Shown: positions 8,563-16,254 of the stretch, in pieces
Position numbering within the stretch: position 1 is the stretch's first letter
Layout: each line of letters begins with the position of its first letter
Assembly (NCBI GenBank): GCA_019058445.1
Contig: JAHPZA010000009.1
Coordinates: 310,001-374,000 of the forward strand
Origin: Promethearchaeota archaeon
GTDB taxonomy: Archaea > Asgardarchaeota > Lokiarchaeia > Sigyniarchaeales > SOKP01
Reading direction: 5' to 3'
Length of the DNA: 64,000 bases
The notes under the pieces: model-generated
What the model was told of the DNA's origin: nothing
The model's input: only the letters and a program-made list of their open reading frames with translations
Database searches by the model: none
Made by a program: the position numbers and the translations under genes

Positions 8563-9504
8563 ATGATAATGAAAAAAAGAACATGGTTTTTCACCACAAG
8601 AAGTCTAGAAGACGAGGGAGAGGGAAAATTTGAAGAAATTTTTGTCAATATATGTGGTCTCGATTTTTGGAAATATCGACAAGAACCTAGTCTGCTTTCG
8701 AAATTCATATTAGAAAGCCACTTAGATGAAATAATCAATTATATTGAGTATCATAAACACCAACAATTAAAAAGATACCAAACCTCTAACGATAAGTTAA
8801 AAATTAGGGAAGGAATAGATTTATTATATGCTCTTGCGTACCAAATTCTTGCAATATTAATTCTTGAGACTGGCTCCATTTTACCTGATAAGGTAAAAAA
8901 CGAGGTTTTAAGAGCAACAATATGGGATTTTGATAAACGATGGGGCTTCTCTTCAGCGTATATAGAACCGAGAAAAAATTATCTAAAATATCTGCGGAAT
9001 GCTATATTAAACTACAATTCTGGTAAGAAGGTTTTATTTGTGGATAGTCCTGAGTTGAAAATTCTTAATAAAGGTAAAGAAGCTACGATAATTGAAGGTT
9101 TAGAAGGATTGTTTGATAACATAGTAAGAGCGCAAGAAGTCACCCGGCTCGATTTAAGCAATTGCAATTTGAAATCTATCCCTGAAGAAGTATTCTTTTT
9201 TACTAATCTTAGAGAATTATATTTAAGTGGAAATAAATTAAGGGAGATTCCTAGTGATATTAAGGTCTTGCAAAATCTTGAAGTTTTAGATTTGTCTCAT
9301 AACGATTTTGAATCCTTCCCAGAGGTAGTTGTGGAGCTATCGTCTCTTGAAGTATTAGATTTAATTAAGAATAGAATTAGTGAAATACCAGAATCTATTT
9401 TATGCCTCGATAATTTATATTATTTACACTTAGGAGGCAATCCAGTTGATTTTGTTAAGTTACATTCGCTACTTCCGGATATCTATATTGGCTATCCATA
9501 TTAG
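8563..9504 (+). CDS. leucine-rich-repeat protein
   Basis: About 313 residues from ATG 8563; an in-frame TTG at 8530 is less likely. The first 190 residues are charged and helical with no known domain (the segment HKHQQLKRYQTSNDKLKI is very basic). The last 110 residues are four to five 23-residue LRRs: LTRLDLSNCNLKSIPEEV, LRELYLSGNKLREIP, LEVLDLSHNDFESFP, LEVLDLIKNRISEIP and LYYLHLGGNP. There is no signal peptide or membrane segment, so it is probably cytosolic and protein-binding. It starts about 70 nt after the giant gene, in the same direction, and may be co-transcribed with it. A second LRR gene sits in the other insertion at 40.3 kb. Confidence 0.75.
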   Translation: MIMKKRTWFFTTRSLEDEGEGKFEEIFVNICGLDFWKYRQEPSLLSKFILESHLDEIINYIEYHKHQQLKRYQTSNDKLKIREGIDLLYALAYQILAILILETGSILPDKVKNEVLRATIWDFDKRWGFSSAYIEPRKNYLKYLRNAILNYNSGKKVLFVDSPELKILNKGKEATIIEGLEGLFDNIVRAQEVTRLDLSNCNLKSIPEEVFFFTNLRELYLSGNKLREIPSDIKVLQNLEVLDLSHNDFESFPEVVVELSSLEVLDLIKNRISEIPESILCLDNLYYLHLGGNPVDFVKLHSLLPDIYIGYPY

Positions 9505-9636
9505 CCCACACAGATTAATTAAATTATCTCTACATTTAGGATACTCCATATTTAAAGAACGAATAGTTGAATCAATTATAACTTGAAATATTTAATAAAA
9601 AGGATTTACCAGAAAATTTATACTTTGTTTTTCAGA

Positions 9637-10143
9637 CTACTCTTCTTTCCAGCAATGTTTATCTAATTTGCATTCGCATTTACTAAAATTAAAGTCAAAT
9701 GGTATAACAAAATCGGTCATAATATCTGTAATTAGATTTATCGTAACTTTAAGTACATCAGGATCGCTTCTTAAGTGAATATTGACAATCCTTTCGATGT
9801 CTTCAATCGTAAAACCTGCCATCATAATACTCATATTTATATTACCGCTCAGTCTAAAACAATTCAAGAGAAATGGACATTTTTTAACAATGTCATATAT
9901 ATTATCAGGGTTGTTTGTCTGGAGATCAACTCTTGCAAAATACATATCGGCTGCTTTCAGATTTATTCCTGCTTGAAACTGTAGGACGCCTTGCTCTTCA
10001 AGTCTTCGAATTCTCATTCCTACAGTAGGTTGGCTCCTATTAACTTTTTCGGCGATTTGGGTATGTGTTAGATTAGGTTGATCTTGGACTAAAGCAATAA
10101 TTTTTTTATCAATTTCATCCATTTTTAATACTTCACTCATCAT
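9637..10143 (-). CDS. Lrp/AsnC family transcriptional regulator, intact copy
   Basis: 168 residues (start at ATG 10143 or the adjacent ATG 10140). The winged helix is MDEIDKKIIALVQDQPNLTH, then SQPTVGMRIRRLEEQG. The effector domain is YFARVDLQTNNPDNIYDIV and FRLSGNINMSIMMAGF. The tail KCECKLDKHCW is a C-x-C-x5-C cluster. It is the full-length relative of the truncated copy at 2792-3034. An inverted repeat lies 38-71 bp upstream of the start (10181-10214) and could be an autoregulatory operator. The tail cysteines suggest metal or redox sensing, which is inference. Confidence 0.87.
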   Translation of the reverse strand: MMSEVLKMDEIDKKIIALVQDQPNLTHTQIAEKVNRSQPTVGMRIRRLEEQGVLQFQAGINLKAADMYFARVDLQTNNPDNIYDIVKKCPFLLNCFRLSGNINMSIMMAGFTIEDIERIVNIHLRSDPDVLKVTINLITDIMTDFVIPFDFNFSKCECKLDKHCWKEE

Positions 10144-10180
10144 TTTTTATTTTCCCCTTGTTAAATTTTTATTATCGGTC

Positions 10181-10214
10181 TATCGTTTATTGACGGTTAA
10201 TCGATATAACGATA
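10181..10214. promoter_or_regulatory. inverted repeat upstream of the Lrp gene, possible operator
   Basis: TATCGTT at 10181-10187 is mirrored by AACGATA at 10208-10214, with a 20-nt spacer that contains another ATCGAT. It lies in the 203-bp divergent region between the Lrp gene (minus) and the ArsR-like gene (plus). Lrp proteins often bind dyads upstream of their own gene. Binding is not shown by sequence alone. Confidence 0.4.
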
Positions 10215-10346
10215 CCATCATATTTAAATATTACGGTAGGTCCTAGATCTTTATCTTATTGAAATTAATAAATCATTAGTAAAATCTTTAAAAGCTTTCA
10301 AATTCATCTTAAATTCAAACATTCAGTCCAAAAATTTTGAAATACC

Positions 10347-10682
10347 ATGAGTGAGTTAACAGAAAAGATTGCAGACTTTCTAAAAATACTTTCAGACCAA
10401 ACGCGACTTGAGATCTTGGAACTATTAAGAAATGGTGAAAAAACCTCAAAAGAAATACAAGAGCGATTAGGTAAAAGCCAATCAACAATATCTCAGCATC
10501 TGAAAAGATTGAACGATGAGGATCTCATCATCAATGAAGAAAAGGACAATATAAACTACTATCGGATTAAGTATCAATATATTTTTAAAATCCTTAAATT
10601 TATCCAATCATTCGTAATAACCCTCCAAAAAGAGAAAATTAGAAAGCTAAGTGAATTAAATATTGAAGATACTCTATCATAA
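10347..10682 (+). CDS. ArsR family winged-helix regulator
   Basis: 111 residues from ATG 10347. The sequence IADFLKILSDQTRLEILELL is the classic ArsR helix, followed by GEKTSKEIQERLGKSQSTIS and HLKRLNDEDLIINEEKD, giving a complete winged helix over residues 8-75. It lacks the metal-binding ELCVCDL motif of ArsR/SmtB sensors, so a different signal is likely. It is divergent from the Lrp gene and is followed 50 nt later by the Rag-like GTPase in the same direction. Confidence 0.8.
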   Translation: MSELTEKIADFLKILSDQTRLEILELLRNGEKTSKEIQERLGKSQSTISQHLKRLNDEDLIINEEKDNINYYRIKYQYIFKILKFIQSFVITLQKEKIRKLSELNIEDTLS

Positions 10683-10732
10683 GTGTTCCTTTTTAAGAAC
10701 CTTAAAAAAACAGTTGAATAAAATCAAAAAAT

Positions 10733-11281
10733 ATGACAGAATCATCAAAAATTGCCAAGGTTTTATTATTAGCAGGACTCGATAATAGCGGTAAGACTTC
10801 GATCGCATACAGTTTAAGAGGAACAAGGAACTTACCAACTTTTTGTAAGACAAAACCGACTGTTAGAAGAAATATAGTATCAATTAAAGCTTATGATTCA
10901 GAGTATGTAATCTGGGATCTTGGGGGTCAAGAAGCGTATAGAGACGAATATATAGAAAATTTTGATAATTATTTCAAGGGATTAGACAAACTTATCTACG
11001 TTTTTGATGTCCAAGATTTGAGACGATATGATTCAGCATTAGATTATTTCGAGAAAATCATCAATTTGTTAAAAGAAAGAAATGATGTAAGTGAAATTGA
11101 AGTTTTAATTTTCCTGCATAAATTTGATCCTGATTTAAGCACTATTCGACCAGAAATCACTGACGAGATTATAGATGATTTAAAAGAAAACATTAAAAAA
11201 ATAATAGATAAAACGGATTTCTTTTATCAAATATTTAAAACAAGTATTTATTGTTTATTTGACAAAACTGTTACCGATTAG
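10733..11281 (+). CDS. Rag/Gtr-like small GTPase
   Basis: 182 residues from ATG 10733. G1 is GLDNSGKTS at residues 15-23. G3 is WDLGGQE at 61-67, carrying the Asp-x-x-Gly and Gln. G4 is HKFD at 129-132, with His in place of Asn as in RagA/Gtr1 (HKMD/HKVD). The strand LIYVFDVQD just after NYFKGLDK is also Rag-like. The G1 loop resembles Arf (GLDNAGKT), but there is no N-terminal myristoylation or amphipathic helix. The protein ends shortly after the last helix, without the C-terminal roadblock domain of eukaryotic Rags. Such GTPases are numerous in Asgard archaea and rare in other prokaryotes. It could be a regulator of membrane or nutrient signalling, which is inference. Confidence 0.85.
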   Translation: MTESSKIAKVLLLAGLDNSGKTSIAYSLRGTRNLPTFCKTKPTVRRNIVSIKAYDSEYVIWDLGGQEAYRDEYIENFDNYFKGLDKLIYVFDVQDLRRYDSALDYFEKIINLLKERNDVSEIEVLIFLHKFDPDLSTIRPEITDEIIDDLKENIKKIIDKTDFFYQIFKTSIYCLFDKTVTD

Positions 11282-11302
11282 AATAAGACTTATTTTTAAT
11301 TA

Positions 11303-11569
11303 CTAATCAATAGTTATAGCGCCTAATTTGCAGGCAGTAGTACAAATATGGCATTTTACGCAACGATCTTCCCGATCTTCCACAACAACACATTTTGGGG
11401 TAGAATCCTTATTAATGACTTGATAAATCCCCCTAAAACATTCTTCTTCACATGCGAAATTTTCGCATTCTGGGCATTTACTCGTATCAATGTGATGAAA
11501 TTTATAACTTTCAATCGTTTTCTGATCGTTAGCTTCACTCATCCTATTTATGTAAGTTAAAAAATCCAT
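11303..11569 (-). CDS. small ferredoxin-like protein with Fe-S cysteine motifs
   Basis: 88 residues from ATG 11569. The N-terminal 30 residues are helical. Then come CPECENFACEEECF (C-x2-C-x4-C-x3-C), and near the end CVKCHICTTACKLGAI (C-x2-C-x2-C-x3-C followed by K rather than P). The second set is a 4Fe-4S ferredoxin motif and the first is a variant one. The short length suggests a soluble electron carrier or a subunit of an oxidoreductase. It stands alone, convergent with the GTPase gene and 90 nt from sfsA on the other strand. Confidence 0.75.
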   Translation of the reverse strand: MDFLTYINRMSEANDQKTIESYKFHHIDTSKCPECENFACEEECFRGIYQVINKDSTPKCVVVEDREDRCVKCHICTTACKLGAITID

Positions 11570-11659
11570 TTATCTCTTCACTTTATAGAATATAAAACAA
11601 TTTTTTATTATCCTTTCACAAAATACTCTAAATAGATAATTTCAATTGAATTTATAATA

Positions 11660-12328
11660 ATGATCCCAATTAAATATCCACTCTTTGAAATACCTAATTT
11701 GAAACAAGGAACTTTTCAGGAAAGACCTAATCGATTCATCGCTGAGATCGAATACAAAGGAAAAATAGAAACTGCACATGTCCATGACCCAGGGAGATTA
11801 AAAGAATTACTTATAAAAGGGGCAAAAATTCTCTTTACTCACTCCAAAGGCAAGTTAAAATATTACATAAAGGCTGTAAAATGCGAGGATGAGTGGGTAC
11901 TAATTGACACTGCTCAACATTCGAAAATTGCTATGAAAGTATTTTCTTATTTGCCAGAATTCACGCATGTTAAAGAATTTAAAAAGGAAGTTAAGCTTGG
12001 AAATAGTAGAATTGACTTTATGCTTGATGGGATTCCTTTAGAAGTTAAGGGAGTTACTCTTGTAAAAGATGGATTAGCATTATTTCCGGATGCTCCAACA
12101 GAGCGAGGTACTAGGCATGTAAATGAGATTATTCAACATCATGGAATTATTTTATTTTTAATATTTCGAAAGGCAGAAAAATTTGCTCCTAATTGGGAGA
12201 CTGATCCAAAATTTTCTGAAAAATTAAGCGAAGCAAGGAATAATGGAATTAAAATATATGTAGTTCAAATTTCTTTTGATGGAAAAATGTTATATTATCA
12301 CGGAAGAATTAAACTAGCAGATTTCTGA
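11660..12328 (+). CDS. sfsA: SfsA family DNA-binding/nuclease-fold protein
   Basis: 222 residues, normal for the family. It shows the SfsA blocks: RPNRFIAEIEYKG with a C-less AHVHDPGRLKELL, then the PD-(D/E)xK-like core RIDFMLDGIPLEVKGVTL, followed by FPDAPTERGTRHVNEI. These are the hallmark conserved segments of sugar fermentation stimulation protein A. In bacteria SfsA was named for effects on maltose metabolism and binds DNA; the archaeal role is not established. It starts at ATG 11660, with no clear operon partner. Confidence 0.9.
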   Translation: MIPIKYPLFEIPNLKQGTFQERPNRFIAEIEYKGKIETAHVHDPGRLKELLIKGAKILFTHSKGKLKYYIKAVKCEDEWVLIDTAQHSKIAMKVFSYLPEFTHVKEFKKEVKLGNSRIDFMLDGIPLEVKGVTLVKDGLALFPDAPTERGTRHVNEIIQHHGIILFLIFRKAEKFAPNWETDPKFSEKLSEARNNGIKIYVVQISFDGKMLYYHGRIKLADF

Positions 12329-12462
12329 ATTAAATCTAAAATTATAAGTCATTTAAACATTAAATCAAGCTAATTTAAACGGTAAACATTTAAATTTTAG
12401 AACTCTTACCATATTAATATCATTCAAATGAACAAAATGGTATAAATTAGGCGTCACGAAGT

Positions 12463-13146
12463 TTGAGTTCTATAATTTTAATTGAAGATGAAATAATAGT
12501 CTATGATCTGGTAAAAGAATATTTGCAAAAGAAACCGCTATTTAATCTTGAAGAAATCGTCAGTTTTTTAAATTATAGATTAAAATCAAACATGAATTTT
12601 AATAGAAACAAGATCACATTAGTTATTAAAGCTCTTATAAAGAAGAAATTAATCTTACCTGGAACTAAATTGGCTAGAGATGACATTTTAGAAGTTGCCA
12701 AACGGGTAGAAATATATGATTATATTACTGCAATGCCAGGTGCACATTTATCTGAAATCAAGGAATATCATGAAATAGGGAGCAATCATGTTATATGGCA
12801 TTTAAAATGGTTAGAAAAATTCGAATTTATTAGGTCTGCAAGATTTAAAAATCAAAAGGCGTATTTCAACTCAAAATTTGACAAGAGATATGATGAAATT
12901 TTTTTTTATTTAAGAAATGCTAAAGTAAAAAAAATAATAAAACTGCTACGTAAGGAATCATCATCAATGAACCTTACAAATATATCAGATAACCTAAATA
13001 TCCACTATACCACAGTAAAAAAGTATATGAATATCTTACAGAAGTTTAATTTATTAATGGAGGTTGATGAAGAACACAAACAGGAATATTTGCTAAATCC
13101 TAAAATGTTCGCAATAATACAAAATGTTATTGATAATTTGAAATAG
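12463..13146 (+). CDS. double winged-helix transcriptional regulator
   Basis: 227 residues, apparently from TTG 12463 (an ATG is not available near the N-terminus). Two winged-helix units can be seen. The central one reads VEIYDYITAMPGAHLSEIKE, then SNHVIWHLKWLEKFEFIRSA; it resembles the winged helix of archaeal regulators that control membrane or transport genes. The C-terminal one reads KVKKIIKLLRKESSSMNLTN, then HYTTVKKYMNILQKFNLL. The N-terminal 70 residues may form a third. It lies 122 bp before the beta-helix surface protein gene in the same direction and could regulate it. Confidence 0.7.
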   Translation: MSSIILIEDEIIVYDLVKEYLQKKPLFNLEEIVSFLNYRLKSNMNFNRNKITLVIKALIKKKLILPGTKLARDDILEVAKRVEIYDYITAMPGAHLSEIKEYHEIGSNHVIWHLKWLEKFEFIRSARFKNQKAYFNSKFDKRYDEIFFYLRNAKVKKIIKLLRKESSSMNLTNISDNLNIHYTTVKKYMNILQKFNLLMEVDEEHKQEYLLNPKMFAIIQNVIDNLK

Positions 13147-13268
13147 TAAGGATTTATTTACCTTTAATTTTTGAAAATGATTAAAACTGAGTTCAATATT
13201 CTTCCAATGGGATTTAAAAAATATAATTTAGTCTATCTAATTGAATTAAAAATCTTTGATAAAATGTC

Positions 13269-16214
13269 ATGAGTTCTCGCAAAAAACTTAAAATTCTGAT
13301 TTTAATGGAATTGTTTATTATATTAGCAATAATTTTTAGTTCAATCAATAATGAGAACTATATAAATGATATTTCTGATCAAAATTCTGAGGATAAGCTA
13401 CAATACGATAATCAATTCACAAAAATTAAGAATCAGGGCTATTGGAATTTGACTGGAAGTCCTATTTTTATTAATGGAAGTGCTACAGGCATGGGTGCTC
13501 AAAATTGGACTTGGGCTGAAAGTCATGACTGGTGCACTAAGATTAATGGAGCATATATTATTGAAAACGTCACTATCGATGGTCGAGATGTGGATGGGCG
13601 TTTAATAGACATCGTTGATTCAAATGATCCCTTTATTATTAGAAATTGCACATTAATTGATTCAGATTATGGAAATTACTTCGCAGCTTTAAGATTACAT
13701 AATACAAATAATAGTTTAATAATTAACAATAATTTTTCAAATTCTAATTACAATGGGATATTACTTGAAAATAGTAAAAATAATACAATATCGAATAATT
13801 TATTAAATGACAACCAGTATGGAATACATTTAGCTGATTATAGCAACAACAATACTATTTACAACAATACAGCAAACGGAAACGGATGGTGTGGAATTCT
13901 ACTAGGTGGAGGATTACAGGGACAATCATTTAATAATATTATTAAAAACAACACTTTTAATTTTAATACAGTTTATGGAATATCTTTGACTAGTGGTTCA
14001 ATAAATAATACTATTTCAAATAATACTGTGAGCTATAACACAGGAAAGGGGATTATGCTAGGTTCCCAGTGTAATAATAATACTATCACAGATAACTACA
14101 TCTGCGAAAATGGAGATAGTAATTATGATTATGGAATTCATTTATATGATACTTGTAATAAGAATAAAATAATCAATAACACTATTGTAAATAATTATGA
14201 TTCGGGAATTTATTTGGAAGATCAATGTAATTATAATATTATTTATGATAATATTATAAGTGATAACGGAATCAATGGAATAGAATTAGACGATCGATGT
14301 AATTACAATAATATAACTGATAATACAATTTCCAATAATAGTCAAAATGGAATTTATCTATATCAAATGTGTGAATACAATGGGATAGAAAATAATACAA
14401 TAAATGATAATAAAAATCACGGAATTTATTTGCATCAATCATGTGGTAATACTGGTTATAATGTGATTTCAAACAATACTATTAATGATAATAGTCAAGA
14501 TGGAATACATTTGCTGAATTTCTGTAATAATAACAATATCACTGGAAATTTAGTAAGGGATAATGGAGAGAATGGAATTTATTTATCTACAATATGTAAT
14601 AACAACAATATAACGGGTAATACGGTAAGTTTTAACAATCAACAGGGCATCTTTATTGATAATTACTGTTATAATAATTATATTACAGGAAACACGGTAA
14701 GTCTTAACAATCAACATGGTATCAATTTAGATAATGGGTGTTATGATAATTATATCACAGGAAATACAGTAGAAAATAATTTGAATGGAATAAATATAGT
14801 TGATTGTGATGATACAAATGTATCGAAAAATATAGTTTATTCTAATAATCAACATGGAATTGCTTTGTCAGGATGTAATAATTGTAACCTTACAGGAAAT
14901 AATGTTTATCAGAACGATGAAGATGGATTTATCTTAGAAAATTCTTATGATCTTTATCTGTATAATAATAGTGTAACTCTCAATCTTGACCATGGGATTT
15001 ATCTAATTAACACGAATAATTCTGATATTGTTGAATGTAAAGCTAATAGCAATTTTAAAGATGGTATTAGATTATTTGGAAGTCATAATATTACGATCAT
15101 TAATAGTTCAGCTAATTCCAATGCGATTTATGGGATTGCATTACTAGAGAGTCATTTTAATAAAATGGAAAATAATACTGAAACAATTAGCTTGAATGGT
15201 GTTAGTGGCATATATTTAGAGGGTAGTCATAATAATACTATTACTAGAAATAATATCAATAATAATCCTATTGGTATCCAATTAGTAAATTCATTTAATA
15301 ACACAATATCTCCTAACACCTTTATTGGTAATGGAATTAACATATTATATGGTGTTATCGTAATAGATGATGGATCATCAAGCGATGGAGGAGGGGGAGA
15401 TGGAAGTGTTAAAGATGAATTTCCAATAATTATCATCATCATTATTGTAATTGGGAGTGTAGGTTCTGTAGCTTCCTTAGCAGTAAGGTCATCTATGAAG
15501 AAAGGTAAAGTAAGTTATTCAGGTAAAAAAGGTCTTTCAAAAGAACAGAAAGCTAAAGCTAAAAAGAAAGGGATGTTAAATTTTGAAAATGAAACAGGCG
15601 AATTAGAAACTATTAAATCAGCTAAAGAAATTCAAAAGAAAACCAAGTCAATTACAGATGAATTTCAGAAGAAAATGGATCAATTAGAACCAAAATCAAA
15701 ATCTCAAGAATTAACTGAGGCAGAAAAAGCTGAACTAGCAAAAACGGAAGCAGAAATGGAAGTTGATAAGCAGAAATTTATATGTGTTGTGCATAGGGGA
15801 CCAATTCATGGTTCAAATATTTATCTTTGTAAGCATTGTGAGACCTTTTATTGTGAAAGATGTGCTAAGGTCCTTAAAATGAAAGGAGAGAAATGCTGGA
15901 ATTGTGAGAATGAAATTGATATTGAAATCACAGAAAGAGATCGTAATACCCTGTTAGAGAAAAAAGCTGTTGATTTAATTGAAGATATAATTAATGAGAA
16001 ACAATTTGTTAGAGATTTTGTTGAATCTAATAAAGATATTGAAGAAATTCCTCAAATAAAAGACTATCTTTTTTCATTAATAACTCTTGAAGAATTAGTT
16101 AAAATTGATTTAATAGAACTATCACCAGAGGATAAAAAGCGCTTTATTAAAGAGTTAATTCTTCTAGATTATAATGAACGAGAAAACTATTTGGATGAAA
16201 TACTTAAGGAGTAA
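13269..16214 (+). CDS. membrane-anchored NosD-like beta-helix protein with cytosolic RING/B-box-like zinc module
   Basis: 981 residues. Residues 7-27 are a signal peptide or anchor. Residues about 90-690 are Asn-rich 22-23-residue repeats of the NosD/CASH right-handed beta-helix type (GIYLxxxCNNNxIxxNxI). A Ser/Gly linker leads into a hydrophobic run at about 718-740, then a Lys-rich stop-transfer segment. The remaining 240 residues should therefore be cytosolic: a charged helical stretch, then C839-x2-H842-x11-C854-x2-C857-x4-C862-x2-C865-x10-C876-x2-C879. Eight ligands in this spacing suggest a two-zinc cross-brace fold. The beta-helix probably faces outward as a surface or carbohydrate-binding domain. 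The zinc module suggests an intracellular partner. Both roles are inference. Confidence 0.75.
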   Translation: MSSRKKLKILILMELFIILAIIFSSINNENYINDISDQNSEDKLQYDNQFTKIKNQGYWNLTGSPIFINGSATGMGAQNWTWAESHDWCTKINGAYIIENVTIDGRDVDGRLIDIVDSNDPFIIRNCTLIDSDYGNYFAALRLHNTNNSLIINNNFSNSNYNGILLENSKNNTISNNLLNDNQYGIHLADYSNNNTIYNNTANGNGWCGILLGGGLQGQSFNNIIKNNTFNFNTVYGISLTSGSINNTISNNTVSYNTGKGIMLGSQCNNNTITDNYICENGDSNYDYGIHLYDTCNKNKIINNTIVNNYDSGIYLEDQCNYNIIYDNIISDNGINGIELDDRCNYNNITDNTISNNSQNGIYLYQMCEYNGIENNTINDNKNHGIYLHQSCGNTGYNVISNNTINDNSQDGIHLLNFCNNNNITGNLVRDNGENGIYLSTICNNNNITGNTVSFNNQQGIFIDNYCYNNYITGNTVSLNNQHGINLDNGCYDNYITGNTVENNLNGINIVDCDDTNVSKNIVYSNNQHGIALSGCNNCNLTGNNVYQNDEDGFILENSYDLYLYNNSVTLNLDHGIYLINTNNSDIVECKANSNFKDGIRLFGSHNITIINSSANSNAIYGIALLESHFNKMENNTETISLNGVSGIYLEGSHNNTITRNNINNNPIGIQLVNSFNNTISPNTFIGNGINILYGVIVIDDGSSSDGGGGDGSVKDEFPIIIIIIIVIGSVGSVASLAVRSSMKKGKVSYSGKKGLSKEQKAKAKKKGMLNFENETGELETIKSAKEIQKKTKSITDEFQKKMDQLEPKSKSQELTEAEKAELAKTEAEMEVDKQKFICVVHRGPIHGSNIYLCKHCETFYCERCAKVLKMKGEKCWNCENEIDIEITERDRNTLLEKKAVDLIEDIINEKQFVRDFVESNKDIEEIPQIKDYLFSLITLEELVKIDLIELSPEDKKRFIKELILLDYNERENYLDEILKE

Positions 16215-16254
16215 TTCTTTTTTAAGCGCTTAATTTTTATATTTTTATTTGAAA

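Larger units (their letters stand above)
3035..9636. other. probable accessory island between two Lrp copies
   Basis: A 6.6-kb segment bounded on the left by a truncated and on the right by an intact copy of the same Lrp gene, in direct orientation. From about 3.3 to 6.5 kb it is visibly richer in G+C than the rest of the window, and its left part contains several disrupted reading frames. It carries three minus-strand genes or fragments, a giant plus-strand gene with a GIY-YIG-like domain, and an LRR gene. I see no integrase, transposase, tRNA target or terminal inverted repeat. The only inverted repeat noticed near the left edge is a 6-bp pair at 3174-3179 and 3187-3192. The 3035-3263 stretch holds no gene. 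Confidence 0.45.

Noticed and set aside
13700..15300. Repetitive DNA that could be mistaken for a tandem repeat or CRISPR
   Set aside because: The repeats are 22-23-residue protein repeats of a beta-helix, degenerate at the DNA level, with no spacers of uniform length.
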